A stretch of 64,000 nucleotides of DNA, taken from assembly GCF_014646915.1 (NCBI RefSeq), contig NZ_BMOE01000005.1, positions 124,001 through 188,000 of the forward strand. The letters run 5' to 3'. The translations under genes and the position numbers were made by a program. Below the pieces are notes generated by a model. That model saw only the letters and a list, made by a program, of their open reading frames with translations. It had not been told where the DNA came from and did no database searches. Numbering within the stretch: position 1 is the stretch's first letter; the number at the start of each line of letters is the position of its first letter. The stretch is from Deinococcus aquiradiocola (GTDB taxonomy: Bacteria > Deinococcota > Deinococci > Deinococcales > Deinococcaceae). Of the stretch, positions 31,799-40,811 are shown one piece after another.

Positions 31799-34444
31799 GT
31801 GCCCAAGGCGGTCCTCCTGAAACTCTACGCAGCCCACCCCAGCACCACCGGACGCCACGCCCGCCCCGTCCTGCGCGGCCCGCTGGCCCTCCTGCTGGCA
31901 CTCACGGCCCTGCCACTCAGCTGGCTGGCCCTGCACTGGGGTCCTGCGACCTGGCAGCCCGTCCTGGGGGACCTCGCGTACGTCCCGCTGTACCTCGCGG
32001 CCGCCCTGCTGTGCCTGCAGCGCGCCGAACGCAGCAGCGGCCGCGTCTGCACCGCCTGGATGTGGGTGGCCGCGTCCCCCTTCGCCTTCGCCCTCGGGTC
32101 GCTCAGCTGGGCGTACACCGAACTCGTGCTGCACGGCACCCCCTTCCCGTCTGCCGCCGACCTCTTCTATCCCCTGCAGCAGCTCACGCTGGGCGTCGGC
32201 CTGCTGCTCTTCCCGAGAACGCCCCTCAGCCGCGCCGACCTCAGCAAACGCCGCCTCGACGTGGGCGTCATGCTGAGCGGCCTCCTCACCCTCGTGTGGT
32301 TCGGCGTCGGGCCACGCCTGCTGCACGACTGGGCCGGACAACCGCTCGCCATGCTCGTCAGCATGAGCTACCCCACCCTCGACATCTGGCTCCTCACGGT
32401 CGTCCTCTGGAACGCCATGCACCACCACGCGTACCGCACCGACGGCCGGGGCGGACGCCGACTGCGCCTCGGGGCCGACGCCCTGATCGTGGTGTCGGTC
32501 TCGTGCTCCGTCATCGCGGACCTCGGCTTCGCACTGGACTTCAGCAGCATCGGCCTCGCGGGCGGCAGCGTCTACGACTGGTTCTGGACGCTCTCCCCGC
32601 TGTTCCTCGGCCTCGCCGCCCTGATCGGTCGCCCCCGCCCCGAACTGCCCCTGTCGCCCGACACCGGCCCCCACGCGGCCCTCACCGTCCTGCGCCCCAC
32701 GTCGCCCCTCAGCCGCGCCGTCGGTACGCTCGGCCCCTACGTCGCGCTCGGCTCGTGTTTCCTGGTGCTGGCCGTGTCGCTGCGCGGCCAGCAGGCCCTG
32801 TGGCTGCTGGCGGGCACGACCGTCGTCACGGTCCTCGCCGCGGCCCGCCAGATCGTCGGACAGCTGGAGAACGAGCAGTTCTCCCTGCGGCTCAGCATCC
32901 TGTCCCGTGACCTGGAGAGCCGCGTGCAGAGCCGCACCGCCGAACTCGAAGCGGCCGGACAGGTCCTGCGGCAGCTCACGGGCGAACTCGACGCGCGCGT
33001 CATGGAACGCACCGCGCAGCTCGAAGCGAGCCAGGCGCTGCTCGCGTACCAGACGCGGCACGACGCGCTCACCGGCGTCCCCACCCGCTCCCTGTTCGAG
33101 GAGCAGCTCCGCGACCTGCTCGCCGCGCCCGGCGTCGGCCTGACCGCCGTGCTGTACGTGAACCTCGACGGCTTCAAGAGCATCAACGACCGTTTCGGGC
33201 ACGGGCAGGGCGACGAGCTGCTGCGCGAACTCGCGCGGCGCCTGCAGGCCCTGCTGCGCCGCAGCGACACGCCCGCCCGGCCGGGCGCCCTCATCGGCCG
33301 CTGCGGCGGCGACGAGTTCGTGCTCGCCTTCCCCGGCCTCGCCAGCGCCCCGCACGCCGAATCCTGCGCGCGGCGCGTGGCGGGCATCGCCAGCAGCATC
33401 TTCCTGCTGAACAACCAGCCGGTCACGCTCGCCGCCGGGATCGGCATCAGCCTCGCGCCGACCGACGGCACCGACGCGTCCGAACTCATCCGGCAGGCCG
33501 ACATCGCCATGTCGCAGGCCAAAGCGTCCGGCCGCAACGGCCTGTGCTTCTACGACCCGCAGATGAACCGCGTCGCGCAGGAACGCGGGCAGCTCGAACA
33601 GCGCCTGCGCCTCGCACTGGAACGCGTCACCGCCTCCGGCGTGGACCCCGAAGGCGTCAGCGGCCTGAACCTCTGGTACCAGCCGCAGTACGACCTCACC
33701 CAGGACACCGGCAGTCACCTGCCCGTCCATGCCCCCTGCAGCTTCGAGGCCCTCATACGCTGGAACGACCCGCAACTCGGCCCCGTCTCGCCCGTGGTGT
33801 TCATCCCCGTCGCGGAGGACAGCGGTCTGATCGTCGCGCTCGGCCAGTGGGTGCTGCGCCAGACCTGTGCGCAGCTGCGCCGCTGGCCCGGCACCAAGAT
33901 CGCCATCAACGTCGCCGCCGCGCAGTTCGACCGCCCCGAATTCGTGGACGACGTCCGTACGGCCCTGCAGGACTTCGGCCTGAGCGGCGAACGCCTCGAA
34001 CTGGAACTCACGGAACGGCAGGTGATCAGCGACCTGGACGGCATGGTCCGCAAGATGCACGAACTGCGCGCGCTGGGCGTGCAGATCTCCCTCGACGATT
34101 TCGGTGTCGGCCAGTCCGCCCTGGGTCACCTCCTCAAGCTGCCGGTCAGCGTCCTGAAGGTCGACCGGATGTTCGTGCAGAGCCTGCACGACGTGTCGGG
34201 CGCACCGCGCGTCCTGCAGGCCATCGTGGCGCTCGCGCACTCGCTCGGCATCCGCGTGGTGGCCGAAGGGGTCGAAACCTGCGAGCAGCTCGGCACGGTC
34301 CGCGACCTCGGCTGCGACCTCGTGCAGGGCTATCTGACGGGCCGCCCCATGAATCCCCGCGACGCCGCCGTGCTCCTCGCCCGCCCCGCACCCACCCCAT
34401 CCACCACACAGGCCGCGACCCTGCCCACCCCCGGCACCCGCTGA
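31799..34444 (+). CDS. GGDEF-EAL cyclic-di-GMP signalling protein with N-terminal membrane domain
   Basis: An 881-residue membrane protein. Eight or so hydrophobic segments fill residues 25-360, ending with a coiled-coil-like stretch rich in Glu/Arg (about 360-425). The GGDEF domain begins RHDALTGVPTRSLFEEQL and has an intact active-site CGGDEF. The EAL domain has SFEALIRW, the ELTERQV metal ligand region, and LDDFGVGQSALGHLLKLPV; the motifs needed for cleavage seem present. It could make, break or sense cyclic-di-GMP. The start is GTG at 31799 with no clear Shine-Dalgarno; a slightly later start is possible. The 124 bases upstream hold no gene. minD follows 73 bases downstream. Confidence 0.9.
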   Translation: MPKAVLLKLYAAHPSTTGRHARPVLRGPLALLLALTALPLSWLALHWGPATWQPVLGDLAYVPLYLAAALLCLQRAERSSGRVCTAWMWVAASPFAFALGSLSWAYTELVLHGTPFPSAADLFYPLQQLTLGVGLLLFPRTPLSRADLSKRRLDVGVMLSGLLTLVWFGVGPRLLHDWAGQPLAMLVSMSYPTLDIWLLTVVLWNAMHHHAYRTDGRGGRRLRLGADALIVVSVSCSVIADLGFALDFSSIGLAGGSVYDWFWTLSPLFLGLAALIGRPRPELPLSPDTGPHAALTVLRPTSPLSRAVGTLGPYVALGSCFLVLAVSLRGQQALWLLAGTTVVTVLAAARQIVGQLENEQFSLRLSILSRDLESRVQSRTAELEAAGQVLRQLTGELDARVMERTAQLEASQALLAYQTRHDALTGVPTRSLFEEQLRDLLAAPGVGLTAVLYVNLDGFKSINDRFGHGQGDELLRELARRLQALLRRSDTPARPGALIGRCGGDEFVLAFPGLASAPHAESCARRVAGIASSIFLLNNQPVTLAAGIGISLAPTDGTDASELIRQADIAMSQAKASGRNGLCFYDPQMNRVAQERGQLEQRLRLALERVTASGVDPEGVSGLNLWYQPQYDLTQDTGSHLPVHAPCSFEALIRWNDPQLGPVSPVVFIPVAEDSGLIVALGQWVLRQTCAQLRRWPGTKIAINVAAAQFDRPEFVDDVRTALQDFGLSGERLELELTERQVISDLDGMVRKMHELRALGVQISLDDFGVGQSALGHLLKLPVSVLKVDRMFVQSLHDVSGAPRVLQAIVALAHSLGIRVVAEGVETCEQLGTVRDLGCDLVQGYLTGRPMNPRDAAVLLARPAPTPSTTQAATLPTPGTR

Positions 34445-34503
34445 CCCCGGGCGACCTCCGCGCCCGCCGGGGGGGAGGCGCTGACGCCGTCCATGCGATG
34501 GGC

Positions 34504-34509
34504 TACACT
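34504..34509 (+). promoter_or_regulatory. Leaderless-type -10 box (TACACT) for minDE
   Basis: TACACT ends eight bases before the minD ATG at 34518. Confidence 0.6.
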
Positions 34510-34517
34510 ACACCCCA

Positions 34518-35318
34518 ATGAATGCCAAGGTCATCGTCGTCACCAGCGGGAAGGGGGGCGTGGGCAAAACCACCACCACCGCCAACATGGGCGCAGCCCT
34601 CGCCAAGCTGGGCGAAAAGGTCGTCGTCATCGACGTGGACGTGGGTCTGCGAAACCTGGACGTGGTCATGGGCCTGGAGAGCCGCGTCGTCTTCGACCTG
34701 ATCGACGTGCTCGAAGGCAAGTGCCGCCTCTCGCAGGCCCTCATCCGCGACAAGCGCGTCGAGAACCTGTACCTGCTGCCCGCCTCGCAGACCCGCGACA
34801 AGGACGCCCTCAGCCCCGAAGCGTTCAAAGGCGCCGTCCGCACCCTCATCGAGGAGGAAGGCTTCGACCGCGTCCTGATCGACAGTCCCGCAGGCATCGA
34901 GAGCGGATTCAAGACCGCCGCCGCGCCTGCCGAGGGCGCCCTGGTCGTCGTGAACCCCGAGGTGTCCAGCGTCCGTGACGCCGACCGCATCATCGGGCTG
35001 CTCGAAGCGCAGCAGGTCCGCGAGATCCGCCTCGTCATCAACCGCCTGCGCCCCAAGATGGTCGCCAGCGGCAACATGCTCTCCGAAGCGGACATCCTGG
35101 AAATCCTGGGTGTCAAACCCATCGGCGTCGTCCCCGAAGACGAAGGCATCCTGGTGTCCACCAACGTCGGCGAGCCCGCCGTGCTCGGCAAGACGCGCGC
35201 CGGAGCGGCCTTCATGGACACCGCCCGCCGCCTGCGCGGCGAGGACGTCCCCTACCCCAAGCTGGATGACGGCGGTGGATTCCTGGCGGCCCTGCGCCGC
35301 CTGTTCGGAGGCAGCTGA
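34518..35318 (+). CDS. minD: Septum site-determining protein MinD
   Basis: A membrane-bound ATPase that positions the division site. It has 266 residues. The deviant Walker A is GKGGVGKTTTTANMGAALA near residues 10-28, the switch region IDVDVGLRNLDVVMGL follows, and DRVLIDSPAGIESGF matches the Walker B region. The C-terminal amphipathic helix is GGGFLAALRRLFGGS. It overlaps minE by one base (TGATG). minC is absent from the usual upstream place, which is taken by the GGDEF-EAL gene. Confidence 0.95.
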   Translation: MNAKVIVVTSGKGGVGKTTTTANMGAALAKLGEKVVVIDVDVGLRNLDVVMGLESRVVFDLIDVLEGKCRLSQALIRDKRVENLYLLPASQTRDKDALSPEAFKGAVRTLIEEEGFDRVLIDSPAGIESGFKTAAAPAEGALVVVNPEVSSVRDADRIIGLLEAQQVREIRLVINRLRPKMVASGNMLSEADILEILGVKPIGVVPEDEGILVSTNVGEPAVLGKTRAGAAFMDTARRLRGEDVPYPKLDDGGGFLAALRRLFGGS

Positions 35319-35554
35319 TGTTCAGTTTCCTGCGCGGCAAACGCAGCAAGGACGAACTCAAGAACCGGCTGGAACTGGTGCTCGCCTACGACCGCGCGCA
35401 GATCCCGCCCGGCAAGGTCGACGCGTTGCGCCGCGACCTGATGGAAGTCGTCCAGCGGTACTTCCCGACCACCGGCAGCAACGTCGAGATCGAACAGCGC
35501 GGCGACACCGTGGTCCTCGTCGCGAACATCCCCCTCAGCGGACGCGAGAAGTAA
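35318..35554 (+). CDS. minE: Cell division topological specificity factor MinE
   Basis: Stimulates MinD ATPase and drives Min oscillation. It has 78 residues. The N-terminal membrane/anti-MinCD segment MFSFLRGKRSKDELKNRLEL and the MinD-contact region YDRAQIPPG are followed by the dimerisation part VDALRRDLMEVVQRYF and VEIEQRGDTVVLVANIPL. The start overlaps the minD stop, and a strong terminator closes the operon. Confidence 0.94.
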   Translation: MFSFLRGKRSKDELKNRLELVLAYDRAQIPPGKVDALRRDLMEVVQRYFPTTGSNVEIEQRGDTVVLVANIPLSGREK

Positions 35555-35562
35555 CCCCCCCC

Positions 35563-35588
35563 GACCGGCAGCCGAGCAGCTGCCGGTC
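35563..35588 (+). terminator. Terminator of the minDE operon
   Basis: Ten-base perfect stem GACCGGCAGC/GCTGCCGGTC around a six-base loop, with a weak T/C tail. Confidence 0.75.
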
Positions 35589-35722
35589 TGCCCTTGTGGC
35601 CGTCCCCGTTTGTGCGCGTCACCCGATTCCGCCCGCCGCTCCGGGAGTACCCTTCCTGGCGCTTCCGGCCCCCACGCGGCCCGGCCCGGCCTCACGTCCC
35701 ACCCCTCACTCAAGGAGTCCCC

Positions 35723-36790
35723 ATGACCCACGTTCACGCCTTCGCGGCCCCCGACGCCACCAGCCCCCTGCAGCCCCACACCATCGAACGCCGCGACCTG
35801 AAACCCACCGACATCAAGATCGAGATCCTGTACAGCGGCGTCTGCCACTCCGACCTGCACCAGGCGCGCAGCGAGTGGGGCCCCAGCATCTACCCGCTCG
35901 TGCCGGGACACGAGATCGTGGGCCGCGTCGTGGCCGTCGGCGAACAGGTGACGCGCTTCAAGGCCGGCGACCTCGCCGGCGTCGGCTGCATGGTGGACTC
36001 CTGCCAGCACTGCGACGCCTGCGCCGAAGGCCTCGAACAGTACTGCGAGAACGGCGCCACCTGGACGTACAACTCCCGCGAGCGCGACACCAAGGCCCCC
36101 ACGCACGGCGGGTACTCCACCGAGATCGTCGTCACCGAAGGCTTCGCGGTCCACGTGCCCGAGACCCTCGACCTGAAAGGCGTCGCGCCGCTCCTGTGCG
36201 CCGGCATCACCATGTACTCGCCCCTCAACCACTGGAAGATCGGCAAGGGCCACAAGGTCGCCATCGTCGGCCTGGGCGGCCTGGGCCACATGGGCATCAA
36301 GCTCGCCGTCGCCATGGGCGCCGACGTGACCCTCTTCACCACCTCGCAGGGCAAAGCCGAAGACGCCCTCCGCCTCGGCGCGCACCACGTCATCCTCAGC
36401 AACGACAAGGCCGCCATGAAGGCCGCGCGCAGCAGCTTCGACTTCATCATCAGCACCGTCCCCACCAGCCACGACCTCAACCCGTACCTCGTGACCCTCA
36501 AGCGCGACGGGCACCTCGTGATCGTCGGCGCGCTCGAACCGGTCGGCGTGAGCGGCGTCCCGCTCGCCCTGCAGCGCCGCAGCGTGGCCGGCAGCAACAT
36601 CGGCGGGATCGCCGAGACGCAGAAGATGCTGGACTTCTGCGCCGAGCACGGCATCGTGGCCGACATCGAGATGATCCGCATGCAGGACATCAACACCGCC
36701 TACGAACGCATGCTGAAGAACGACGTCAAGTACCGTTTCGTGATCGACATGGCCGCCTTCCGCGCCGAACAGGACCAGGCCGCCGACTGA
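35723..36790 (+). CDS. Zinc-dependent NAD(P) alcohol dehydrogenase (CAD/YahK family)
   Basis: A medium-chain alcohol/aldehyde oxidoreductase of 355 residues. The catalytic zinc site includes SGVCHSDLHQ and GHEIVGRVV; the structural zinc loop has four Cys in MVDSCQHCDACAEG and the following YCENG. The cofactor-binding motif is VGLGGLGHMGIKLA. The sequence matches the aldehyde reductase group of cinnamyl alcohol dehydrogenase-like enzymes. The ATG at 35723 has AAGGAG upstream; the frame extending back to 35594 is composition only. It is a single gene. Confidence 0.93.
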   Translation: MTHVHAFAAPDATSPLQPHTIERRDLKPTDIKIEILYSGVCHSDLHQARSEWGPSIYPLVPGHEIVGRVVAVGEQVTRFKAGDLAGVGCMVDSCQHCDACAEGLEQYCENGATWTYNSRERDTKAPTHGGYSTEIVVTEGFAVHVPETLDLKGVAPLLCAGITMYSPLNHWKIGKGHKVAIVGLGGLGHMGIKLAVAMGADVTLFTTSQGKAEDALRLGAHHVILSNDKAAMKAARSSFDFIISTVPTSHDLNPYLVTLKRDGHLVIVGALEPVGVSGVPLALQRRSVAGSNIGGIAETQKMLDFCAEHGIVADIEMIRMQDINTAYERMLKNDVKYRFVIDMAAFRAEQDQAAD

Positions 36791-36817
36791 AGCGCCGCCC
36801 GCCACGTTCCGCTTCCC

Positions 36818-36842
36818 CGGCCCGGCCTCGTCCGGGCCGTCT
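36818..36842 (+). terminator. Hairpin after the alcohol dehydrogenase gene
   Basis: Eight-base perfect stem CGGCCCGG/CCGGGCCG around CCTCGT, with a weak T/G tail. Confidence 0.55.
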
Positions 36843-36910
36843 GCTGTCCATGCACGGAGCGCGGGGCTGATCGTGTGAGGGACCTCCACCCGTTCTTCAC
36901 GCGCGCGCTC

Positions 36911-36916
36911 TAGAGT
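36911..36916 (+). promoter_or_regulatory. Leaderless-type -10 box (TAGAGT) for the rodA/ftsW-like gene
   Basis: TAGAGT ends seven bases before the GTG at 36924; the upstream in-frame GTG at 36915 would lie within the box. Confidence 0.5.
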
Positions 36917-36923
36917 GACGGGC

Positions 36924-37991
36924 GTGCGTTACGACCTGCGCTTTCCCTTCATCGTGGCGGCCCTGCTGGTGGTCGGCCTGATGACCGTCTCCACGGCGGC
37001 CCTCGCGCCGCGCGTCAGTCCCGGCATCTTCTCCAAGCAGCTGCTCGGCGTGGGCCTGTCCATCCTGCCGATCGGGCTGCTGTGGTGGGCGGGACGGGAC
37101 CGCATCTACCGCGCGGCCCCCTGGGTGTACGGCTTCTCGCTGCTGCTGCAGCTGAGCACCTTCGTGATCGGCAAGGACGTGAACGGCCAGCAGAACTGGA
37201 TCGTGATCGGGCCGCTGCAGTTCCAGCCGCTCGAACTGCTGAAACTCTCGCTGATCATGATGCTGCCCACCGTCATGAAGGACGGTTACCGGGGCCTGCG
37301 CTCCTACGTGCCGCCCCTCGCGGTGTTCCTGCCCGCCGTGGGCCTCGTCGTCACGCAGGACTTCGGGGGCGCGATGGTGCTGTCCGTGATGTTCCTCGCG
37401 ATGCTGCTCGTGTACAGGATGCCCACCTGGCACGTCCTGCTGGCCCTGCTCGCCATCGGGGTGGCGTTCCCGACCGTGCTGTTCCCGCACCTCAAACCGT
37501 ACCAGCAGAGCCGCCTCACCATCTTCGTCGACCCGTACAAGGACGCGCGCGGCGCCGGGTACCAGGTCATTCAGAGCACCATCGCGGTCGGGTCGGGCGG
37601 CATGATGGGCAAGGGCTACAAGAAGGGGACGCAGTCGCACAACGGCTTCGTGCCCGAAGCGCACACGGACTTCGCCTTCGCCACCTGGGCGGAAGAGCAG
37701 GGCCTCGTGGGCGGCGTGGCGGTCCTGCTGCTGTACGGCGGGCTCATCTGGGGACTGGCAGGCATGGCGAGCGGCTCTCCGCGCCTGCAGGATCAGATCC
37801 TGTTCGCGGGCGTGCTGGGGCAGGTGGGCTTCCAGGCGATCGAGAACATCGGCGCGGCGCTCAGCATGCTGCCGCTCACCGGCATCACCCTGCCGCTCAT
37901 CAGTTACGGCCTGAGCAGCCTCGTGATGACGCTCACCACGCTGGCCCTCGCGTACGTGGTGTACCGCGACCGCTTCGACAAGATGATCTGA
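36924..37991 (+). CDS. RodA/FtsW/SpoVE-family glycan polymerase
   Basis: A SEDS-family membrane protein that polymerises peptidoglycan together with a class B penicillin-binding protein. It has 355 residues with about ten membrane segments. Characteristic stretches are NGQQNWIVIGPLQFQPLELL, the QDFGGAMVLSVMFLAMLLV segment containing the catalytic-type Asp, GYQVIQSTIAVGSGGMMGKG, and the hallmark FVPEAHTDFAFATWAEEQGL. The final region is GITLPLISYGLSSLVMT. The STIAVGSGG and PLISYG features fit RodA better than FtsW, but the assignment between them is not certain. Confidence 0.93.
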   Translation: MRYDLRFPFIVAALLVVGLMTVSTAALAPRVSPGIFSKQLLGVGLSILPIGLLWWAGRDRIYRAAPWVYGFSLLLQLSTFVIGKDVNGQQNWIVIGPLQFQPLELLKLSLIMMLPTVMKDGYRGLRSYVPPLAVFLPAVGLVVTQDFGGAMVLSVMFLAMLLVYRMPTWHVLLALLAIGVAFPTVLFPHLKPYQQSRLTIFVDPYKDARGAGYQVIQSTIAVGSGGMMGKGYKKGTQSHNGFVPEAHTDFAFATWAEEQGLVGGVAVLLLYGGLIWGLAGMASGSPRLQDQILFAGVLGQVGFQAIENIGAALSMLPLTGITLPLISYGLSSLVMTLTTLALAYVVYRDRFDKMI

Positions 37992-38131
37992 CCCGCGTTC
38001 CGGGAACGCACCCGACCCACGAGAAGCACCCGGCTGCGGACCGCCCGGAGAGTGGCGGCGGCACAGGATGAAGCAGTCTGGGGTACCGGGGTCCTCATGC
38101 GGCCCTGCTCACGTGCGGCCCCGTCACGTCG

Positions 38132-38137
38132 TACACT
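38132..38137 (+). promoter_or_regulatory. Leaderless-type -10 box (TACACT) for the TagO/WecA-like gene
   Basis: TACACT ends nine bases before the ATG at 38147. Confidence 0.5.
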
Positions 38138-38146
38138 GCGCTGTCT

Positions 38147-39295
38147 ATGCCTGAAGCACTCTCCTCCCTGGCCCAGTCGATGGGTATCTCGAACCTCGCG
38201 GGCGGCGGCGCACTGATCGTCGCGCTGATCTTCCTGACGGCCCTGACCTTCACGTGGCGCTTCATTCCCGGCGTGCGGGACTTCGCGGTGCGTGTCGGCT
38301 GGGCCGACCAGCCCAACGAGCGCCGCCTGAACAAGGAACCGCTCCCGAACGCGGGCGGCCTCGCGATCTTCGCGGGCTTCGTGGTGTCGGTGGTGGTCGC
38401 GTGGGCGCTGCGGCCCATCTTCATTCAGGACGTGCAGATTCAGGTGCTCGCCATCCTGCTCGGCGCGACGATCCTCGTGCTGACGGGCTTCATCGACGAC
38501 CAGTACGGTCTGTCGCCCGCATTCCGGCTGGCGGTGCAGCTGCTCAGCGCCGTGCTGCTGGTCGTGAACGGCCTGCACATCGACTACAACGCCATTCCGT
38601 TCCTGCCGAGCGTGCCGGACGCCGTGAACCAGCCGCTCGGGATCGCCATCACCATCCTGTGGGTGATCGGGCTGACGAACGCCATGAACCTGCTGGACGG
38701 CGTGGACGGCGTGGTGGGCGGCGTGAGCTTCGTGGCGAGCATGGTGCTGCTCGCCACGGCCGCGCAGTTCCCGGACCGCGGCACGGCCGTGATCCTGCTG
38801 GCGGGTCTGGGCGGCGCGGCCCTCGGATACCTGCGGCACAACTACAACCCCAGCCGCATCATCATGGGGGACGCCGGATCGTACCTGTTCGGGTACACGC
38901 TGGCGGCCGTGTCGATGCTCGGCACCCTGAAGTTCAGCGCCGGAGCGAGCCTGTTCGTGCCGCTCCTCGTGATGGCGCTCCCGATCCTCGACACGGCGCA
39001 GGTCGTGGTGGGCCGCCTCGCGCGCGGCATCCGCAACCCGCTCGGACACCCCGACAAGACGCACCTGCACCACCGGCTGCTCGCCGCGACGGGACAGGCG
39101 CGGCGCACGGCCCTCATCATGTGGATGGTGGCGCTGCTGTGCGGCGTGGTCGGCATGATCGCGCAGGGCGTGCGTCCCCTCGCGATCCTGGCGACCGTGG
39201 TGTTCACGGTGCTGTGCCTGTGGTTCGTGGCGTACCGCCGCGTGCGCGCGCAGGGCCGCGAGCAGGAGCAGGCCCTCACGACCGGCACCGAGTAA
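38147..39295 (+). CDS. Undecaprenyl-phosphate GlcNAc-1-phosphate transferase (WecA/TagO family)
   Basis: Transfers GlcNAc-1-phosphate (or a similar sugar phosphate) to undecaprenyl phosphate, the first step for many surface polymers. It has 382 residues and about eleven membrane segments. Family features are [20 protein letters not shown], the catalytic Asp pair in [23 protein letters not shown], and [14 protein letters not shown], then the [11 protein letters not shown] loop. The next gene, a UDP-GlcNAc 2-epimerase, supplies a related sugar nucleotide, so both probably feed envelope polysaccharide synthesis. Confidence 0.94.
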   Translation: MPEALSSLAQSMGISNLAGGGALIVALIFLTALTFTWRFIPGVRDFAVRVGWADQPNERRLNKEPLPNAGGLAIFAGFVVSVVVAWALRPIFIQDVQIQVLAILLGATILVLTGFIDDQYGLSPAFRLAVQLLSAVLLVVNGLHIDYNAIPFLPSVPDAVNQPLGIAITILWVIGLTNAMNLLDGVDGVVGGVSFVASMVLLATAAQFPDRGTAVILLAGLGGAALGYLRHNYNPSRIIMGDAGSYLFGYTLAAVSMLGTLKFSAGASLFVPLLVMALPILDTAQVVVGRLARGIRNPLGHPDKTHLHHRLLAATGQARRTALIMWMVALLCGVVGMIAQGVRPLAILATVVFTVLCLWFVAYRRVRAQGREQEQALTTGTE

Positions 39296-39345
39296 CGCCC
39301 GTACCTCCCGGCGGGGCATTGACGCGCCCGTCACGCCCGCCTGTG

Positions 39346-39351
39346 CATAAT
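39346..39351 (+). promoter_or_regulatory. Leaderless-type -10 box (CATAAT) for the UDP-GlcNAc 2-epimerase
   Basis: CATAAT ends seven bases before GTG 39359; the ATG at 39350 overlaps the box itself, so GTG is preferred. Confidence 0.5.
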
Positions 39352-39358
39352 GCGGACC

Positions 39359-40492
39359 GTGAAACGCATCGTTCTCGCCTTCGGTACCCGCCCGGAAGCC
39401 ACCAAGATGGCCCCCGTGTACTCCGCCATCGCCGCGCACCCCGGCCTGACGCCGCTCATCCTGTCGACCGGGCAGCAGCGCGAGCAGCTCGACACGGCCC
39501 TCGCCGTGTTCGGGCTCATGCCGGACCGCGACATGCAGGTCATGACGGAACGCCAGACGCTCGCGGGTCTCACCGCGAAGATCGTGCCGCTGGCCGGAGC
39601 GACGCTGCGTGAGATGGGGGCCGACATGGTGCTCGTGCACGGTGACACCAGCACCAGCTTCTGCGTGGCGCTCTCCGCCTTCTATGAGGGCATCCCGGTC
39701 GGGCACGTCGAGGCGGGCCTGCGGTCCGGCAGCCTGTCCGAACCGTTCCCGGAGGAAGCGAACCGTCGCCTGACGGCCGTCCTGAGCACCCTGGACTTCG
39801 CACCCACCCCGCTCAGCAAGGCCAACATCCTGCGGGAAGGCAAGCCGGAGGCGGGCGTCGTCGTGACCGGTCAGACGGCCGTGGACGCCGTGCGCGAGGT
39901 GGCGGGCCGCACCCCGCTGAGAAGCGAGTGGCAGGCCCGGCTGGACGCAGGGCAGGGCCTCGTGACGGTCACCATGCACCGCCGCGAGAACCTGCCGTTC
40001 ATGCCGGACATGGCGCGCGCCCTGCGCGAGGTGGCGCAGGCGCACCCGGAACTGCACTTCATCTACCCCGTGCACCTGAACCCGGCCGTGCAGGAGGCCG
40101 TGCGCCCGCACCTGTCGGACCTCCCGAACTTCGAGCTGACCGAACCGCTCGACTACGCCGCGATGGCGCCCCTGATGGCCGCCAGCACCCTGCTCGCCAC
40201 CGATTCCGGCGGCCTGCAGGAGGAAGGCGCGGCGCTCGGCGTGCCGGTCGCGGTGCTGCGCAACGTCACCGAGCGCCCCGAGGGCCTGGAGGCGGGCGTG
40301 CTGGTGCTGGCCGGCAACGAGGCCGAGCAGATGAAGACCGTGCTGCTGGACCTGCTCGGCAACCCGGAACGGCTCGCGGCGATGCGTCAGGCCCGCAACC
40401 CCTACGGGGACGGGCAGGCGGGCATGCGGATCGCGCAGGCCATCGCGTGGCACTTCGGCCTGCAGGACCGGCCGGACGACTGGCAGAACTGA
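39359..40492 (+). CDS. UDP-N-acetylglucosamine 2-epimerase (non-hydrolysing)
   Basis: Interconverts UDP-GlcNAc and UDP-ManNAc for surface polysaccharide or teichoic-type linkage units. It has 377 residues. Motifs are [36 protein letters not shown] with [22 protein letters not shown], and the late [18 protein letters not shown] and [10 protein letters not shown]. This is the full WecB/MnaA set. It follows the TagO/WecA-like gene at 63 bases. A modular repeat lies 20 bases past the stop. Confidence 0.94.
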   Translation: MKRIVLAFGTRPEATKMAPVYSAIAAHPGLTPLILSTGQQREQLDTALAVFGLMPDRDMQVMTERQTLAGLTAKIVPLAGATLREMGADMVLVHGDTSTSFCVALSAFYEGIPVGHVEAGLRSGSLSEPFPEEANRRLTAVLSTLDFAPTPLSKANILREGKPEAGVVVTGQTAVDAVREVAGRTPLRSEWQARLDAGQGLVTVTMHRRENLPFMPDMARALREVAQAHPELHFIYPVHLNPAVQEAVRPHLSDLPNFELTEPLDYAAMAPLMAASTLLATDSGGLQEEGAALGVPVAVLRNVTERPEGLEAGVLVLAGNEAEQMKTVLLDLLGNPERLAAMRQARNPYGDGQAGMRIAQAIAWHFGLQDRPDDWQN

Positions 40493-40512
40493 AACCGGGC
40501 GGCGCTGCACTT

Positions 40513-40712
40513 CTGATACGGTTTTGATCCGATTCCAGGGATGACGGAAACAGCGCCGACATCCCTTCTTGGGCAGGACAGCGCCCTGCAGGACGCTTGC
40601 CCGCTTCTTGGGCAGAACAGCGCCCATGAGGACGCTTGCCCGCTTCCATCTCCTCCAAACCGTACTTGTTGGCGCCCTTGTCGCTCGGCTGAACTCCAGG
40701 AGTTCAGCTCAA
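40513..40712 (+). repeat. Dispersed modular repeat, copy C (two tandem 39-bp units)
   Basis: TGATACGGTTTTGATCCGAT, then two 39-bp units in tandem (40566-40604 and 40605-40643, each beginning TTCTTGGGCAG and ending GCTTGCCCGC, differing at a few bases), then CTTCCATCTCCTCCAAACCG. It closes with the near-perfect hairpin TGAACTCCAGGAGTTCA. The whole gap 40493-40811 holds only this repeat and the next gene's promoter. Confidence 0.9.
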
Positions 40713-40798
40713 ACTCGTACGACATTCGGCCGTGCAGCGCGAGGACCGGAACGGGGCAGGACTCCGGGCGTGCGGGTCGCCCCCTGTGGCGGCCGCTC

Positions 40799-40804
40799 TA
40801 TACT
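40799..40804 (+). promoter_or_regulatory. Leaderless-type -10 box (TATACT) for the GCS2-type ligase
   Basis: TATACT ends seven bases before the ATG at 40812. Confidence 0.6.
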
Positions 40805-40811
40805 CCCTGCC

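Noticed and set aside
31735..32910. Plus-strand frame beginning at 31735, including the ATG at 31768
   Set aside because: It runs in another frame inside the GGDEF-EAL gene and is Arg/Pro-rich; the membrane and signalling domains are in the frame from 31799.
37904..40627. Minus-strand open frame of 907 codons opposite the TagO/WecA-like and epimerase genes
   Set aside because: Antisense shadow; both plus-strand genes have full family motifs and promoters.
40513..40712. The tandem 39-bp units read as a CRISPR array
   Set aside because: Only two direct copies without spacers; the same unit occurs singly elsewhere as part of a larger dispersed repeat.
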